The notes: a model not told the origin generated them from the sequence alone. Counted from the stretch's first letter, positions 11,101 to 20,867 are shown. The stretch is DNA of 64,000 nucleotides from Chondrosia reniformis (GCA_947172415.1 OX359193.1:2102501-2166500); one strand, 5' to 3'. Numbers and translations are program-made.

Positions 11101-14100
11101 CCTTCTTCGTAGGCTCTCTTGGTTTCTTCCTCACTCTCTCCTCCTCACTTATCTTAAATCATACATCCTTCCCCACTTTGACTATTGTGATATCGTCTGG
11201 TCTGGCTGTACTCAAGATGAATCTCGCCGCTTGGAATCGCTGCTGAACTTTGGTTGCAAAATTGTGCTTCATAGGCGTTGTGACTCTTCTTCCACTGCTG
11301 CTCTTCAAGAACTTGGATTAACGACTCTCACCTTGAGAAGAAAACTTCACATGGCTCAGTGTATGTTTCGCAGCTTATCCTCCCAGGCTCCACCTTATCT
11401 GTCTCGGCTCTTCTCTTATGTTTCTTGCCATCATAACACTCGTTCCTCTTTTACTTCCCAACTTAATCTTCCCTTGGTCAGGTCTTCATTCGGACAGAGG
11501 GCATTCAGTTTTGCTGGTGCTTCCCTCTGGCGCAGCCTACCTACAGCCATTCATGCAACACCTAACCTCAGCCTCAACAATTTTACGGAACTATGTAAAC
11601 GTTTTTATTCTAATGCATGAGCGACAATTTGTATTATGTAACAATATGCACACAAACGAATTGACAATTCTATTTTATTTATTTATTTATTGTACATATT
11701 GTTGTTTTTGTACTGGGTGCCTTTGTAGTAGCCTCAGGCTATTGGCCTCCCCAGTTTAAATAAGATTTCCTGATATCCAGTAATTATACCTATTATCTGA
11801 AGCAGTCTAATAAGGTATCTTGCTATAATCTGCAGTAAATCCTGTTTAAGTTGGATGGATTTGTATTCCTGGTTTTCAAAAAATGAAAATGATATGTAAT
11901 ATGATATTTTATCTATTTGAATTATTTAGTTGCTTTTTCTATAATTTACAGGGTGAATACTTAGGAGAGTTAGAGGGAGGCTACCTTGATCTGGAAGGTT
12001 GCAATGTTGGGCTGTTCCAGTCAAGTCCTGGTAGTTCTGTTGTGACAATGGCTATTTACCCACCTGATCAACAATGTCCACTGCTTGAAATTGGTTCATA
12101 TTCAAAGGAAGAAATAATGGAATGGCTAGAAGCTGTAAAAATTGCAACCAAGAAAGGAAGAGTGGACAAGAGGGAGCCAGTTGTAATTTTGTCGACTATA
12201 TCAGATATAATAGCCTATTGTGTGGCTGTGAAATACCAAGGAGGTGAGTGCTTATGTGTAAGCCCACCACATACGGTACGCGTCAAAAGTAACGCTTATA
12301 CTCGCGAGATTCGAGTGCGAGTGCCTCGACGAGGCGAGTGCTAACGAGTGGCATTTATCTCGAGAGTTTAGCGAGGGCCAAATCGAGTGCACACGACAGG
12401 CCCTGAAAGCGATAATGATGTGAATACGTAGGTGTCAGATTTTTTAATCACCATTCGAGAATCGAGTGAACGAAACGAGTGAACGAAACGAGTATCAAGT
12501 AATGGCAACCAGAAAGGAAAATTGGATATCAATCAAATGGATCGGGGGAAGATATGATGGCATCGTTTACGACATCAACAAAAGGAACGTCAACACTAAG
12601 CCGCCATTCAAAATAGGGCAGATAGTCGGACTTAAGAAGCTCAAAGGAGCACGTCCTGGCCAAAAAGGAGAGATTATCAGAGCAGAAAAATCGTTATTAG
12701 AAGGCAAGTGCACCAAACGAAAAGTATCAGAACGTACCGAAAATGAAAATGATCTAGCGAACAAAGGAAAGCCGAAACAATTAAAAAGAAAGGGAAAGGA
12801 TATTCCGGTTAGTTTGATATTTTAATTGAACTTGCGCAAAAATCGTAAATTCATACGTACGTATATATACGCATCCATTTTTAACAATGCAGAAATTTTT
12901 GAGTATTGCTACTGGCTGGAAACCTACTGTTGAATCAGAGTACACAGAGTCTAAAGAACTTAGTAGTGGAAGCGACATCATATCTGAAGAAGACTTTGAT
13001 AAATTCTTGAATGAAGAAGAAGGAATGCAGGAAGGTCATGATGACATGGTTACTGAATTTATATCTGAAGAAATCCCACAAGATACATCAGATAATCATG
13101 AATGTGTGCCTACTCACCATTTGAGGGACATCACCAATTATGACCCATCTTCCAAGAAGGCAATTGAAAGTAATCAGTCACTACTTTCATCTCACAATAC
13201 CAGTACAAATTTGGATATTGAGAAGACTACAGACATAATTATGGATTATGTTCATGAAGAGCTATACGAGATTAAAGAGAGCTTCCATGCTCAACTTGAG
13301 GAACAACAGTCTACCTTCCAGAAAGCCATTCAGGAACTGCAGCAAAGAATTGGTTCTTTGGAGGAGAAATTAAACAAAGGAGCTAAAACTGACTCCATCT
13401 TGGAAACATCCATATCGAGGGCTGACAAGAGTCTTTCTGAATTCGACGTCTTGAATACGTCTTCCATGTTTGCCGACGAAGAAGTTTTATTAGCTATGAC
13501 ACACATACAGCCCAGGCCAACAAGGTGTAGACTGGCAAGAGAACTTATTAAAGCCAAGTTACCGACCCATCTAAGAGGGGTATCAAATTGTAATGGAAGT
13601 CAAGGAAAGCGGCAAATTGACTTTGGGCTACTACAGGCAGTAGAGAAGAAATGCTTTGCATATTTCCCCCTCACTCAAGTAGAGAATTATGCTTCAGCAT
13701 GGCAAAGCTGCAAAGATTCAATTAACGAGTGGTGCCGGCGAATAAATCGTTACAATAGGCTAGGTGGTAACAGCCAGACAGTAGCATGACTTACTATACT
13801 CTGACATATTTATATATTTTGGACATATTATACATATACGTATGACATATATGACACTGTATATATATTTATATTTTTTATTCTAAAAATGTTTAAATAC
13901 ATAAAACCAAAAAATGTTAAGATATATGTATGTATGAACTATTCACCAGTTGGTCCTCCTTCACAGTCGATTACCTTAGGAATAACCTTGTGCAAGTGGT
14001 TAATATATCTTGTACACAGATCTGGCGTCATCTTCTCTGCCCAGAATCTTTCAATGCCTTGCACTAGCTCTGCTTGAGTCAGTGGCTTAACTTTTCGGCA

Positions 14101-17100
14101 GAGAAACCTCTTCAGTTGAGCCCATACCTTCTCAATGGGATTTAGGTCTGGGCTTTCTGCAGGTGTTCTCCACCAGTTAATCCCTGTCTTCCTCATCATT
14201 TCAGCTGCTTTCTTAGATGTATGCTTAGGATCATTGTCCTGTTGAAATCGTTCGATGTTAGGATGATCCCTTAAAAATGGTAATAATGCAGACTCCAGGA
14301 TTTCTATATAAAAGTCAGCATCCATATTTCCAGTAAAGATTACTATGTTGGTTGGCCCTTCCATTGATATCCCGGCCCAAATGTGAACTTTCAAGGGATG
14401 TTTTGGTTTTGGCTTAAGCGGACGAGGCATATCTTTCTTATACCTGCACTTTGAGTAATACCTTGCCAGTTGTACCGTACTTTCATCCGTAAATACCACA
14501 TCATGAAAATTGTCTCCTGTACCTAAAAGTTGTTTGCAAAATTCCAGTCTCTTTTCTTTGTTTTTCTGTCTAATCATCTGACAGTATCTTGGTTTCGAGC
14601 AGATCCAATTTAGTTTTTCTTTTACTGCCCTTTGAATTGTTGGTCTGCTAATAAATTGTCCACTTTCTTTCCACAATAGCTTTTGTAAATCAGTTGTAGA
14701 TAGTTCATCATCTCTAAGAAGCCACTGATCTATCATTTTCTTCTGATCATCCTTTAACAACTCAGGTTTTCCACTCCTTTTCGCATCTTCTAAGGTTTTG
14801 GTCTGTCGATACTTCTTAAGCAATCGATATATCGCCGAAATCGATACCTCAATTGATTCTTTAGCCAATTCTTTCCTGATTCGGCCATAAGAATAGGTAT
14901 ATTCGGTCGCAAGGACTACGATACGTTGTCTAGCATAAAGAGATAGTCTTGGCATAGCGGCGTCACTTCTCAAATCTCGAATTTCTCACCTAAAAACGTG
15001 TTGCTTTTAGCACTCAAAGCGAACGTATTTCCCCAATGATATTAGATCGAGGTGTAGTCGAGTGATGCTCGAGTAGATCGAGGTGTAGTCGAGTGATGCT
15101 CGAGATTTATTCGAGTAGATCGAGGTGTAGTCGAGTGATGCTCGAGATTTATTCGAGTAGATCGAGGTGTAGTCGAGTGATGCTCGAGATTATTCGAGTA
15201 ATTCGCCCTCATTTCTCGAAATCGTCAACTAAACGTGTCGATTTACATCACTCGGTAATAGTCAATTTACCCCTCGATGGGCACCTTTCGAGATCGAGAA
15301 TTTGTCGAGTGATCCTTCGAGGTTATCACTCGCCTTGTCGAGGCACTCGCACTCGAATCTCGCGAGTATAAGCGTTACTTTTGACGCGTACCATACATGA
15401 ACAAATACTTTAGCTTTCAATGCATCTCCTATTTGTATATACGTATGTGTTTAGGGTCCAAGTACTATCACATGACCTCATTTGTTGAAACTAAAGTTGA
15501 AGGTTTGCTCAATGATCCAGTTTTTTTGAGGCAAGTTGCATGTAGTGAACTGTATACACAGCTAACATAGAATTTACACTTGTAGTACATTATCCCTTAT
15601 TTACAGGTACAACAACCGACAACTAAGCCGTGTGTATCCTAAAGGATCTCGTGTTGACTCTTCCAACTATAATCCAATTCCAATGGGGAATGCAGGCTGC
15701 CAGATGGTTGCTTTGAACTTTCAAACAAATGATAAAGCAATGCAGTTAAACCATGCAAGATTTATGCTTAATGACAGGTATGCCTGACTGTAACTTCAAT
15801 TTTTATTCAGTGGTGCCCGGTTACCTGATGCAAAACATTTCCAGAACATGTGAGAACCTTCTTCAATTCATTTTCTGTCAATCATTAAAGTAATTAGTCT
15901 ATATAATTTGGGTAACTTTGAGGTTTCTGAGGCAACCTTCTGCACTAATATGTTACAGTTATTACTAATTGGTTAACCATTGTCTGATAACTTTAATTGT
16001 TTACAATAACAATTCTGTGTTGTCATCCATCTTTGGTATGTCAAGCTGCAAGTCCCAAGCATATACATCTTAATAATATTTGCTATCATTTGTAGTGTAT
16101 TTAATTTAACTATGCTACTTATGTAAATAGTCGTATCTCATTCTTTTAGTACGCATACCTTTTTATTTTATATACGTATCTTAATATTGAGTGTATCTGA
16201 TATGTATAGTTGTGGATATGTGCTAAAACCAGACTGTCTGTTACATCATAATTCGAAAGACAAGAAGCCTTTAGCAGCTGAAGCAATAAGACTGAAATGC
16301 ACAGTAAGAGAATGTTCTAAATGCATTAAAATGAATTACATGAAACTCGTCTGATTTAGTATTTACATTAATTTTTTGTACTACATATATAGATTAAAAC
16401 GTTTTGCAATTGTATTATGGTTACTCTAATCCTTTTGCAGGTGATTGCTGGTCGTCAGCTAAGATATGGACAACTAGGATCAGCAGCTCCTGTAGTGCAA
16501 ATTGAAGTGAAAGGACATAATGCAGACAATAACATTAAATTTACGCAACACTGCAGAGGCTGTGAGCTTTTACAATAATTACATTTCACACATGTGAAAG
16601 TCAAGGATTGAGGTCAAACTACAGTGGGCCCCACTTAATCGCCTAACACATAAAGGAATATCAATCTCAGGTCCTGATTCAATTCATATACAACTACATG
16701 TATTTTCATCTGCTTAAAGGAATACCAGTTATAGGAATATTCTGGTTATTAGCATATTGTTTTACCCTGATTTTGGGTCCCATGACAGATAAAGGAATAT
16801 TAATGACAAAAAAGTAAAAAGGAACAATAAAATAGTAATGAATATAGCCAATGATGTCATGCATGTTTAATTAAAAAGTCAGTCAGCTTAGTTTGTTGTT
16901 TTTCGTTTGCAAGAGACCTAGTAATCTCTTCTTCAATAGGATAGAATGCTTCGGTAATCTCTTTCAGGCCTTTATGATCAAGGTAAATATGCAACGTCTT
17001 CAAAGCATCAGCAACATCAGAGTTTGTGGGAGTACTTATCTCTGATTCTGAAAGATCTTCTAAATCAGCGTCTGCATGGAATAGTTTCTGGTTGGTTGTT

Positions 17101-17984
17101 TTTAACCTCCTGCACAATTTCCATGTCTGTAACTTCGGGAAACCTGTGTTTGTGAAATCCTAAACTGTTTTGCCACCTCTGTCTGAGTCTTCTTTAAAGC
17201 CAAACTATCGATCACCTTCACCTTTTCTGTAAGAGAAAGATCTTTGTGCTTGTTCGCTATCATTTTCCAACTAAATACTTAACCGACAACAGCAGTGAAG
17301 ACGGAAAAACGCAAAAATGCAAAAGCACAATAACACGCTAATATATCACAATTTGGATAATCAAATATCCCAGTTAAAGGAATAATATTCTTTGGTCCTG
17401 AGGCTATGCATTTAAGCGGGGCCCACTGTACTTGGTATAATGGGAGTGCATTACCAAAAAATGGCTGTGACATATTTCAATTGAATGTAGTAAAATATCT
17501 TTTTAATCGATCCTATCTCCTTTGTAATGCTAAATTCACGCACACTTTGTATACATGTTCCCAAATTGCCGTGTAACTTCTGGTGACATATTCTACTGGC
17601 TCACAATCATCTATACATATAATATATATTGTATGTATGTGTGTAAATTGTATATTTGCGTATATACATATATATAAAATATTACCTTCGTATCCTCTCT
17701 CTCTCTATATATATATAGTTGAAAATACGGCCCATCCAATCTGGAACCAGACATTCAATTTCACCATCAGCAAACCATTCCTAAGATTTGAGGTAATTAA
17801 TGATCCAGATAACTTTGTCTCCGAATTTATGGGCCAGGCCACCTACCCACTAATGTCCTTGCGAGAGGGATTCCGTTGTCTTCAGTTAAAGGACTCCTTC
17901 AATGAAGCACTGGAACTGGCTAAGCTATTGGTTCACATCCAAGTATGTATACAAAACGAAACAACCAGTACCATCCCTACATAG
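8107..17984 (+). CDS. PLCG: Phospholipase C gamma, C-terminal half (multi-exon, possibly damaged)
   Basis: PLC-gamma hydrolyses PIP2 at the membrane downstream of tyrosine kinases. Exons seen: about 8107-8220 and 8301-8490 (second SH2: [15 protein letters not shown], then [20 protein letters not shown]); 11952-12243 (second half of split [21 protein letters not shown]); 15455-15530 (MTSFVETK, start of Y domain); 15607-15777 ([36 protein letters not shown]); 16210-16303 (SCGYVLKPD); 16441-16561 (C2 start); and 17719-17984 (C2 end, [19 protein letters not shown]). Exon phases join cleanly from 11952 onward. The order matches animal PLC-gamma. Oddities: the SH2 part has a frame discontinuity near 8300 and a stop at 8399-8401; no SH3 exon is visible; the usual Trp after NPIPM is missing; and the intron after 15530 begins with GC. 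PH, EF, X and first SH2 must lie upstream of the window or be lost. Confidence 0.85.
8524..9827 (+). pseudogene. LINE ORF N-terminal part: 2A-like peptide and APE endonuclease
   Basis: From [18 protein letters not shown] (a hydrophobic N-terminal segment) the frame leads to [14 protein letters not shown] at 8776-8817. That is a 2A-like ribosome-skipping motif, with Lys where the canonical DxExNPGP has Glu. APE-type endonuclease follows: [23 protein letters not shown], then (after a frameshift near 9228) [12 protein letters not shown] and [13 protein letters not shown]. These carry the Asn, Glu, Asp-x-Asn and Ser-Asp-His signatures. The frame ends at 9827 before the RT begins. 2A-like sequences at the start of non-LTR ORFs are known in several invertebrates. 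Confidence 0.8.
10134..11620 (+). pseudogene. LINE reverse transcriptase part
   Basis: RT blocks appear in order: [67 protein letters not shown]. After a frameshift around 10750 come [37 protein letters not shown] and the conserved C-terminal region ending at 11620 ([12 protein letters not shown]). The catalytic FADD is present. Codons between endonuclease and RT (9830-10130) are disrupted. The C-terminal half is still open for 245 codons, so the copy is not very old. Confidence 0.8.
12502..13789 (+). CDS. Transposon-encoded coiled-coil/BEN-domain protein (two exons)
   Basis: Exon 1 is 12502-12807 and exon 2 is 12893-13789. The 85-bp intron starts gttagt and ends aatgcag; phase 0 on both sides gives about 400 residues. 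Residues 1-60 resemble a small Tudor- or KOW-like fold ([17 protein letters not shown], then [20 protein letters not shown]). A Lys-rich linker follows ([11 protein letters not shown]). After the intron comes an acidic region (about 115-200), then a coiled coil (about 220-270, [20 protein letters not shown]) and a C-terminal BEN-like domain (about 310-395: [46 protein letters not shown]). BEN domains bind DNA and occur in chromatin regulators and some mobile elements. The protein may bind the element's ends. Without splicing, exon 1 would end at a stop at 12825. The BEN call rests on motif memory. Confidence 0.7.
13939..14973 (-). CDS. Tc1/mariner-family transposase, intact
   Basis: 344 codons; Met7 ([19 protein letters not shown], at 14955) is an equally good start. 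The N-terminus carries paired helix-turn-helix motifs ([29 protein letters not shown] ... [10 protein letters not shown]). The catalytic core is complete: [12 protein letters not shown] (first Asp), [15 protein letters not shown] (second Asp) and [18 protein letters not shown] (Glu), with 34 residues between the last two, the DD34E spacing of Tc1. It would cut and paste the element via the 66-bp repeats at TA. It faces the BEN gene, with 149 bp between the two stop codons. No frameshift or stop is seen, so it could be functional. Confidence 0.93.
   Translation of the reverse strand: MRSDAAMPRLSLYARQRIVVLATEYTYSYGRIRKELAKESIEVSISAIYRLLKKYRQTKTLEDAKRSGKPELLKDDQKKMIDQWLLRDDELSTTDLQKLLWKESGQFISRPTIQRAVKEKLNWICSKPRYCQMIRQKNKEKRLEFCKQLLGTGDNFHDVVFTDESTVQLARYYSKCRYKKDMPRPLKPKPKHPLKVHIWAGISMEGPTNIVIFTGNMDADFYIEILESALLPFLRDHPNIERFQQDNDPKHTSKKAAEMMRKTGINWWRTPAESPDLNPIEKVWAQLKRFLCRKVKPLTQAELVQGIERFWAEKMTPDLCTRYINHLHKVIPKVIDCEGGPTGE
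15043..15200. repeat. 42-bp subterminal tandem repeat of the transposon
   Basis: Four copies of tagatcgaggtgtagtcgag plus tgatgctcgag occur. Three of them include an extra atttattcgag, giving 42-bp steps. The left subterminal region has related short repeats (gaacgaaacgagt twice near 12470). Such arrays are plausible transposase or BEN-protein binding sites; this is inference. Confidence 0.75.
16622..17428 (-). mobile_element. Tigger/pogo element with internal deletion
   Basis: Inverted ends cagtgggccccacttaatc and ttaagcggggcccactg are flanked by TA (16620-16621 and 17429-17430). It sits in the PLC-gamma intron between 16561 and 17719. On the minus strand a transposase start near 17262 ([34 protein letters not shown]) is fused, after deletion of the catalytic domain, to a C-terminal tail (about 17060-16857, ending [13 protein letters not shown]). 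Confidence 0.8.
16857..17262 (-). pseudogene. Tigger transposase remnant: HTH start joined to C-terminal tail
   Basis: The N-terminal piece has the CENP-B/Psq-like helix-turn-helix of pogo transposases. The C-terminal piece has the typical ending with a TDF motif. The DDE domain between them is missing and the frames do not join without a shift. It has no function of its own. Confidence 0.65.
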
Positions 17985-18003
17985 AGAGTACTACCGTACT
18001 CTC
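17964..18003 (+). repeat. M1-type MITE hairpin end overlapping the PLC-gamma stop codon
   Basis: catccctacatagagagtac followed by taccgtactctctgata repeats the M1 terminal hairpin seen at 6427, 26282 and 44305. The PLC-gamma frame reads into it, and its last residues (IPT) and TAG stop at 17982-17984 come from the repeat. Confidence 0.75.
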
Positions 18004-18011
18004 TGATAATA

Positions 18012-18527
18012 TGTGACCGTCCAAGCGAAAAGGGGCATATTCGCGCTGTAGCAATATGTTCAATATGGGCATTTTTAAAACATCGTGGCAAAATAGTCAA
18101 AAGTGTGATTTTCTTTTAATATCATTTAATTTTCGTTACTCTAACCTTTCCCAATGTCGCTGTCGTTATTTCGGTCTTCTTTGTGCGATAAATCTGATCT
18201 TATTAAATAGAAGCTACCGGAAATACACCATTTTGTTCTATATATGGAACGGTGAATATCATTATTGTTCGATAGTTTTGATTTGATTTGCTTAAGATTG
18301 TGCAATCATTGATTTCATTATTTTATTAACTAAACGGAAGTAAAGCTGTTTACATATTGCGTTTGGCGACGGTTCTGTTTCAAAGTGTTGTAACTTCGGA
18401 TCCGTAACAGCTATGACACTGCTGATTGTACCATACGTTAGTACTACGGAAACCCTTTGCAATGATATCAAAAACAGAATTTACGTTGCATACACGAAAA
18501 TACCCCTTTTCGCATAGACGGTCACAT
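18012..18527. mobile_element. MITE with about 35-bp inverted repeats
   Basis: The left end tgtgaccgtccaagcgaaaa (then ggggcatattcg) is matched by the inverted right end (cgaaaatacccc, ttttcgcatagacggtcaca). No coding capacity is seen. It lies immediately 3' of the M1 hairpin that ends the PLC-gamma frame. Confidence 0.8.
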
Positions 18528-18739
18528 ATACAGATCTTTCACAATTAATTTTCCCTCAAAATTTACCATTCATCAACAGACCCTTCTGAACTATATCATG
18601 ATAGCATTCATTGAACAGGAACCTTTTGTACTGTACATATTCCTACTAAGAGTGTTACAGATATTTTATACATACTATACTCATTGATTGAAGTTACTGA
18701 CTAATATCATCTCTTTACATCATTGATGCAATATATATA

Positions 18740-19053
18740 CAGTAGAACCTTACCTAACTGCACCACCAATTAAGCTGCTACTCAGATTATTCAGCCTTCG
18801 TGACGATAACAAAATGGCTACTTTTAGCAGTGAGAAGAGTAATTCGAGGAATAGAAAGCATATAGTTCCTAGAGGATAAAATACTCAACGGCCTGAAGGA
18901 TGGAGCAACTCAAGAGAAACTTGCAAATGAATTCTTGCACAGTGTATTAAAAACGTTATTATTTTGCACAACTACAGGGATTCACATACCTGGTAGTTTC
19001 ACTTAACTGGCAATGGTCTGGCCCTGTTCAAACGGATAAGTGCGGTTCTACTA
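18740..19053. mobile_element. Pogo-type MITE
   Basis: The ends cagtagaaccttacctaac and gataagtgcggttctacta are imperfect inverted repeats of the pogo type next to TA. The interior keeps a scrap of transposase start (ATGGCTACTTTTAGCAGTGA). Confidence 0.65.
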
Positions 19054-19560
19054 TATATGCAGTGAAATAAAAACCTTTAAAATGAAGTTACATCCATGTA
19101 TCTTCCAATTTTAATACAATCCCTTATTGTACATTATGCAGTTTGAAAAGGCCTGAACTATACATCTGCTGACCTTAGTTTACTGTACTTTTTGATAACA
19201 ATTTATGTATCATTCCTTTCTTGATTTTGACTCAGTGAATGCATGTATCTATACATATAACAAGTGTGACAAGTTTATTATCAATGTAAACTTAACAGCA
19301 AATAATAATTATGTTATTACTTACAATATATATTTCACATAACAATAACCAAATGGTGAGGTAAATAATATGGAAGATGCAGAAAACTTGATAAGCATGC
19401 ATGCACTATATCTCCCCTTACAGAGTGTAGACAGGAGGTACTAGGGTCTGGTAGAGATTCTAATTTTGGTAGCCTCACTGAACTTATGTAGTCTATATAA
19501 GTTTCACAATTCATTCAAAAGTTACAATCTACACTAATACTTGATGCTGAAATTCCAAGT

Positions 19561-19985
19561 TCATTTCTGTATAGGTTCCCCATTATTGCCATAAAAACCA
19601 CCAATTAACTTGCCTACAAATATGTAGTCCTTTTCATAAGTGCTGTCCACCCAATTCTGCAAGTCAGTACATTCCTTTGGACTGGGACCATAAATGTCCT
19701 CTTTTAAACCTTCATCAGTGAAATCACCAGTGATAAATGCCCTTGTGCCATCTCCTCCGGCAATAAAGTTATACCCTCCATTTTTACCATAATGTTGCTT
19801 ACCATTGTCGACGTCAACATTGTACACTTGTCCTTAAATGGATAACCATATTGGAGACTAGGGTCCTTCGGGCCCATGTTGTAGTAGTTCCTCTTTAGTA
19901 AGCAGCCTTACAGTTTTCCCTTTAATGATGGAAGGCTTTGACTTGTGAGATGCAGACTCTCTTGTTCTGATAGAGAAGATGTTCC
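19561..19985 (-). pseudogene. CYB5D2: Neuferricin-like cytochrome b5 domain protein, frameshifted copy
   Basis: From ATG at about 19985 (MVHRNIFSIRTR) the frame reads KGKTVRLLTKEELLQHG. After a shift near 19845 it continues VYNVDVDNGKQHYGKNGGYN, FIAGGDGTRAFITGDFTDEG, NWVDSTYEKDYIFVGKLIGG and FYGNNGEPIQK, then stops. This order matches the membrane-anchored cytochrome b5-like haem-binding domain of neuferricin/neudesin-type proteins. The usual C-terminal extension of neuferricin is absent. No intron borders are seen, and the frameshift sits inside the domain. It could be a processed copy, or a real gene with an assembly error. Confidence 0.6.
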
Positions 19986-19999
19986 GATGCACCATTGCA

Positions 20000-20865
20000 A
20001 AACAACTTCAATAAATGTATATTAAACTAGCATCGAAGCCCGTCAAAGCCGCTACGGCGCGTTGTACGCCGGCGTCTTCCACGCATGCAAGTGACTTCCA
20101 CATCCTTGAATTGCACAACTGTTAAAATGCGCAGCATGGAAGTATTTATACATGCATGGTTACGAACAACGATAAAAATGGCGTCTTTACGATAAAACAT
20201 GGAGTCTTTACTGCGGGAATTTGAGACTGGACGCTCTTCTCCGCAGCGGCGAATTTTCGTAAATGAAATACTTCAGGTCACTTCCCAGGTGATACGCCAT
20301 AATCCGTGAGAGTTAGACTGCATTTCGTCCAGAAACGACGGAGTATAGCGGTAATAAACAAACAAACACACAAACTCTACTGAATTTTATAGATTTAAGA
20401 AAGTTTTTGGCGAATCAAAATCGCCCTTCTGGTAATATTGAAATAGCACTGTTACCCCAACCAAAATCGTTCCGACAAGGAATTGCATCCTACCAGAAAG
20501 ACCCTTAAGGTGCAGTTCATCGAGTTCGTAGCGTGATCGACACATGATAGGCGCCAAATTTGAAGGAGGATATGTATCTATATAATTAATCTACATACAA
20601 TGCGACATCCTTTGGGATCGGCTATGACAAGTCGACGCTCTTCTACGAGAAGGAGCTACCGAACAGGCGAGTTGTAGCGAAAGATAGATAAAGCGTTTTT
20701 ATAGGCCTACATGTTCCCGTCAAGTTTGTGGCAGAGTTGTTCCTATATTGATGCGAAAGACTGAATTCGTTTGGTCGACCGTATTAAAACTTTGGTAATT
20801 TAAGCTCTGTTTTCTCTTCTTACGTTATCTGTTAATATTTTTACTTATCCATTTGCATCATTATG
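20000..20865. other. No gene recognised
   Basis: Only short frames, with slightly higher GC near 20040-20300. Short segments recur in modified form (ggagtctttactgcgggaat, then gacgctcttctccgcagcgg near 20200-20250, and gacgctcttctacgagaagg near 20635), which hints at old repeat DNA. No coding signal can be supported. Confidence 0.4.
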
Positions 20866-20867
20866 AG

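Larger units (their letters stand above)
8500..11762 (+). mobile_element. LINE (CR1/L2-like) with 2A-like peptide, decayed
   Basis: This non-LTR retrotransposon lies within the PLC-gamma intron between the SH2 and split-PH exons. It has a 2A-like N-terminus, an APE-type endonuclease and a reverse transcriptase. Its 3' tail is a run of ATTT repeats (about 11675-11695) followed by gcctcaggctattggcctcc, ending near 11762. The 5' boundary is unclear because the last PLC-gamma-like bases and the first LINE bases are not separable by eye. At least two frameshifts mean it cannot be autonomous. Confidence 0.8.
12275..15392. mobile_element. Intact 3.1-kb Tc1/mariner-type transposon carrying a BEN-domain gene
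   Basis: Terminal inverted repeats of 66 bp (12275-12340 and 15327-15392) differ at a single base. They begin ggtacgcgtcaaaagtaacg. The flanks share ATAC (12271-12274 and 15393-15396); this can be a 4-bp target duplication or a TA duplication with one mismatched terminal base. Inside are two convergent intact genes: a BEN-domain gene (+, 12502-13789) and a Tc1-type transposase (-, 13939-14973). Both subterminal regions are crowded with TCGAG/CTCGAG-type motifs. The element sits in the PLC-gamma intron between 12243 and 15455. The near-perfect ends and open frames indicate a young, possibly active copy. Confidence 0.88.
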
